From contig CALKVK010000009.1 in NCBI GenBank assembly GCA_937996235.1, forward strand, positions 434,001-498,000: a DNA stretch of 64,000 nt, written 5' to 3'. Position numbers and translations under genes: made by a program. The DNA is from an uncultured bacterium. Its GTDB lineage: Bacteria > Planctomycetota > JAJSAM01 > JAJVHW01. Below the pieces are notes generated by a model. That model saw nothing but the letters and a program-made list of their open reading frames with translations, made no database searches and was not told where the DNA came from. Positions 63,905 to 64,000 of the stretch are shown one piece after another; the first letter of the stretch is position 1; every line of letters starts with the position of its first letter.

Positions 63905-64000
63905 GCCGTGCCGGCGCTCCCTGCGGAGGGAGCGCGGTCCTGCCCGGGGTTGCTCGCAGGCATAGAACCGGCCCCGACGGGGTCTCCCCGGGCAGCGCGG
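63905..64000 (+). ncRNA. Possible structured RNA, cut by the window edge
   Basis: Three strong helices in under 90 bases: GCGCTCCCT/AGGGAGCGC (63914-63935, 4-nt loop), CTGCCCGGGG/CCCCGGGCAG (63940-63949 with 63986-63995) and an inner CCCC-GAC-GGGG (63972-63982). The frame from GTG at 63908 is open but gives no recognisable protein. The GGTTGCTCGCAGG stretch faintly recalls the 5' part of 6S RNA, too weak for a call. It may be a small RNA or an RNA gene continuing beyond the window. Confidence 0.3.

Overview
The window is one contiguous stretch of very GC-rich bacterial chromosome. Genes are tightly packed, and many start/stop pairs overlap as ATGA or GTGA. The organism looks Gram-negative: lipoproteins with lipoboxes, an Mla-type lipid transport set (permease, ATPase, MCE protein) and periplasmic SurA-like chaperones. 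Large TPR proteins, FHA proteins, a type II secretion-like pseudopilus cluster with oversized pseudopilins and LamG-like modules, and the high GC suggest a planctomycete or close relative. That placement is inference; no rRNA is present to test it.

Layout. (1) 1-5.6 kb, plus strand: 3' part of a di-haem peroxidase-like protein fused to TPRs, a 584-base non-coding stretch rich in palindromes, maeB, and a small lipoprotein. (2) 5.6-17.3 kb, minus strand: fhs-folD-hpt-rhomboid (one-carbon and purine salvage), and sucC-sucD followed by small membrane proteins and a polyprenyl diphosphate synthase, then a HEAT protein, a lipoprotein and a HEAT/VWA-like protein. (3) 17.5-21.5 kb, plus: a WPF-rich lipoprotein coupled to mlaE-mlaF-mlaD. 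(4) 21.5-25.7 kb: ribE (minus) diverges from trmD-rplS-yraN-ptsN-like-M24 peptidase (plus). (5) 25.7-29.5 kb, minus: a TPR lipoprotein with an HELGH motif, lexA, and a 25-codon hydrophobic ORF behind a good promoter upstream of lexA. (6) 29.6-30.3 kb, plus: rnpA-yidD. (7) 30.3-55.8 kb, minus: a long co-directional block that encodes most of a pseudopilus. From upstream to downstream it holds an FHA-GAF-sigma54 activator, a double-FHA membrane protein, a PilM-PilN fusion, a PilO/GspM-like protein, a TPR/LamG-like protein, pseudopilins G, H, K (1740 residues), J and I, two secreted proteins of unknown function, two SurA/PpiD-like chaperones and scpB. (8) 55.8-63.8 kb, minus: GT2 glycosyltransferase, asnB, a TMTC-like multi-pass TPR protein and rsmE, then a small anchored protein and tRNA-Leu(UAG). 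The right edge cuts into an apparently structured RNA.

The most distinctive content is block 7. It has the assembly-platform and pilin parts of a T2SS-like machine, but no secretin, ATPase or inner-membrane GspF/PilC in view. It carries LamG-like modules in three proteins, a recurring beta-type module in two pseudopilins, and FHA signalling proteins at its upstream end. Other points to check are non-canonical start codons in stop/start overlaps, a small membrane peptide tied to lexA, a run of consecutive hairpins upstream of maeB, and palindromes at every convergent gene junction.
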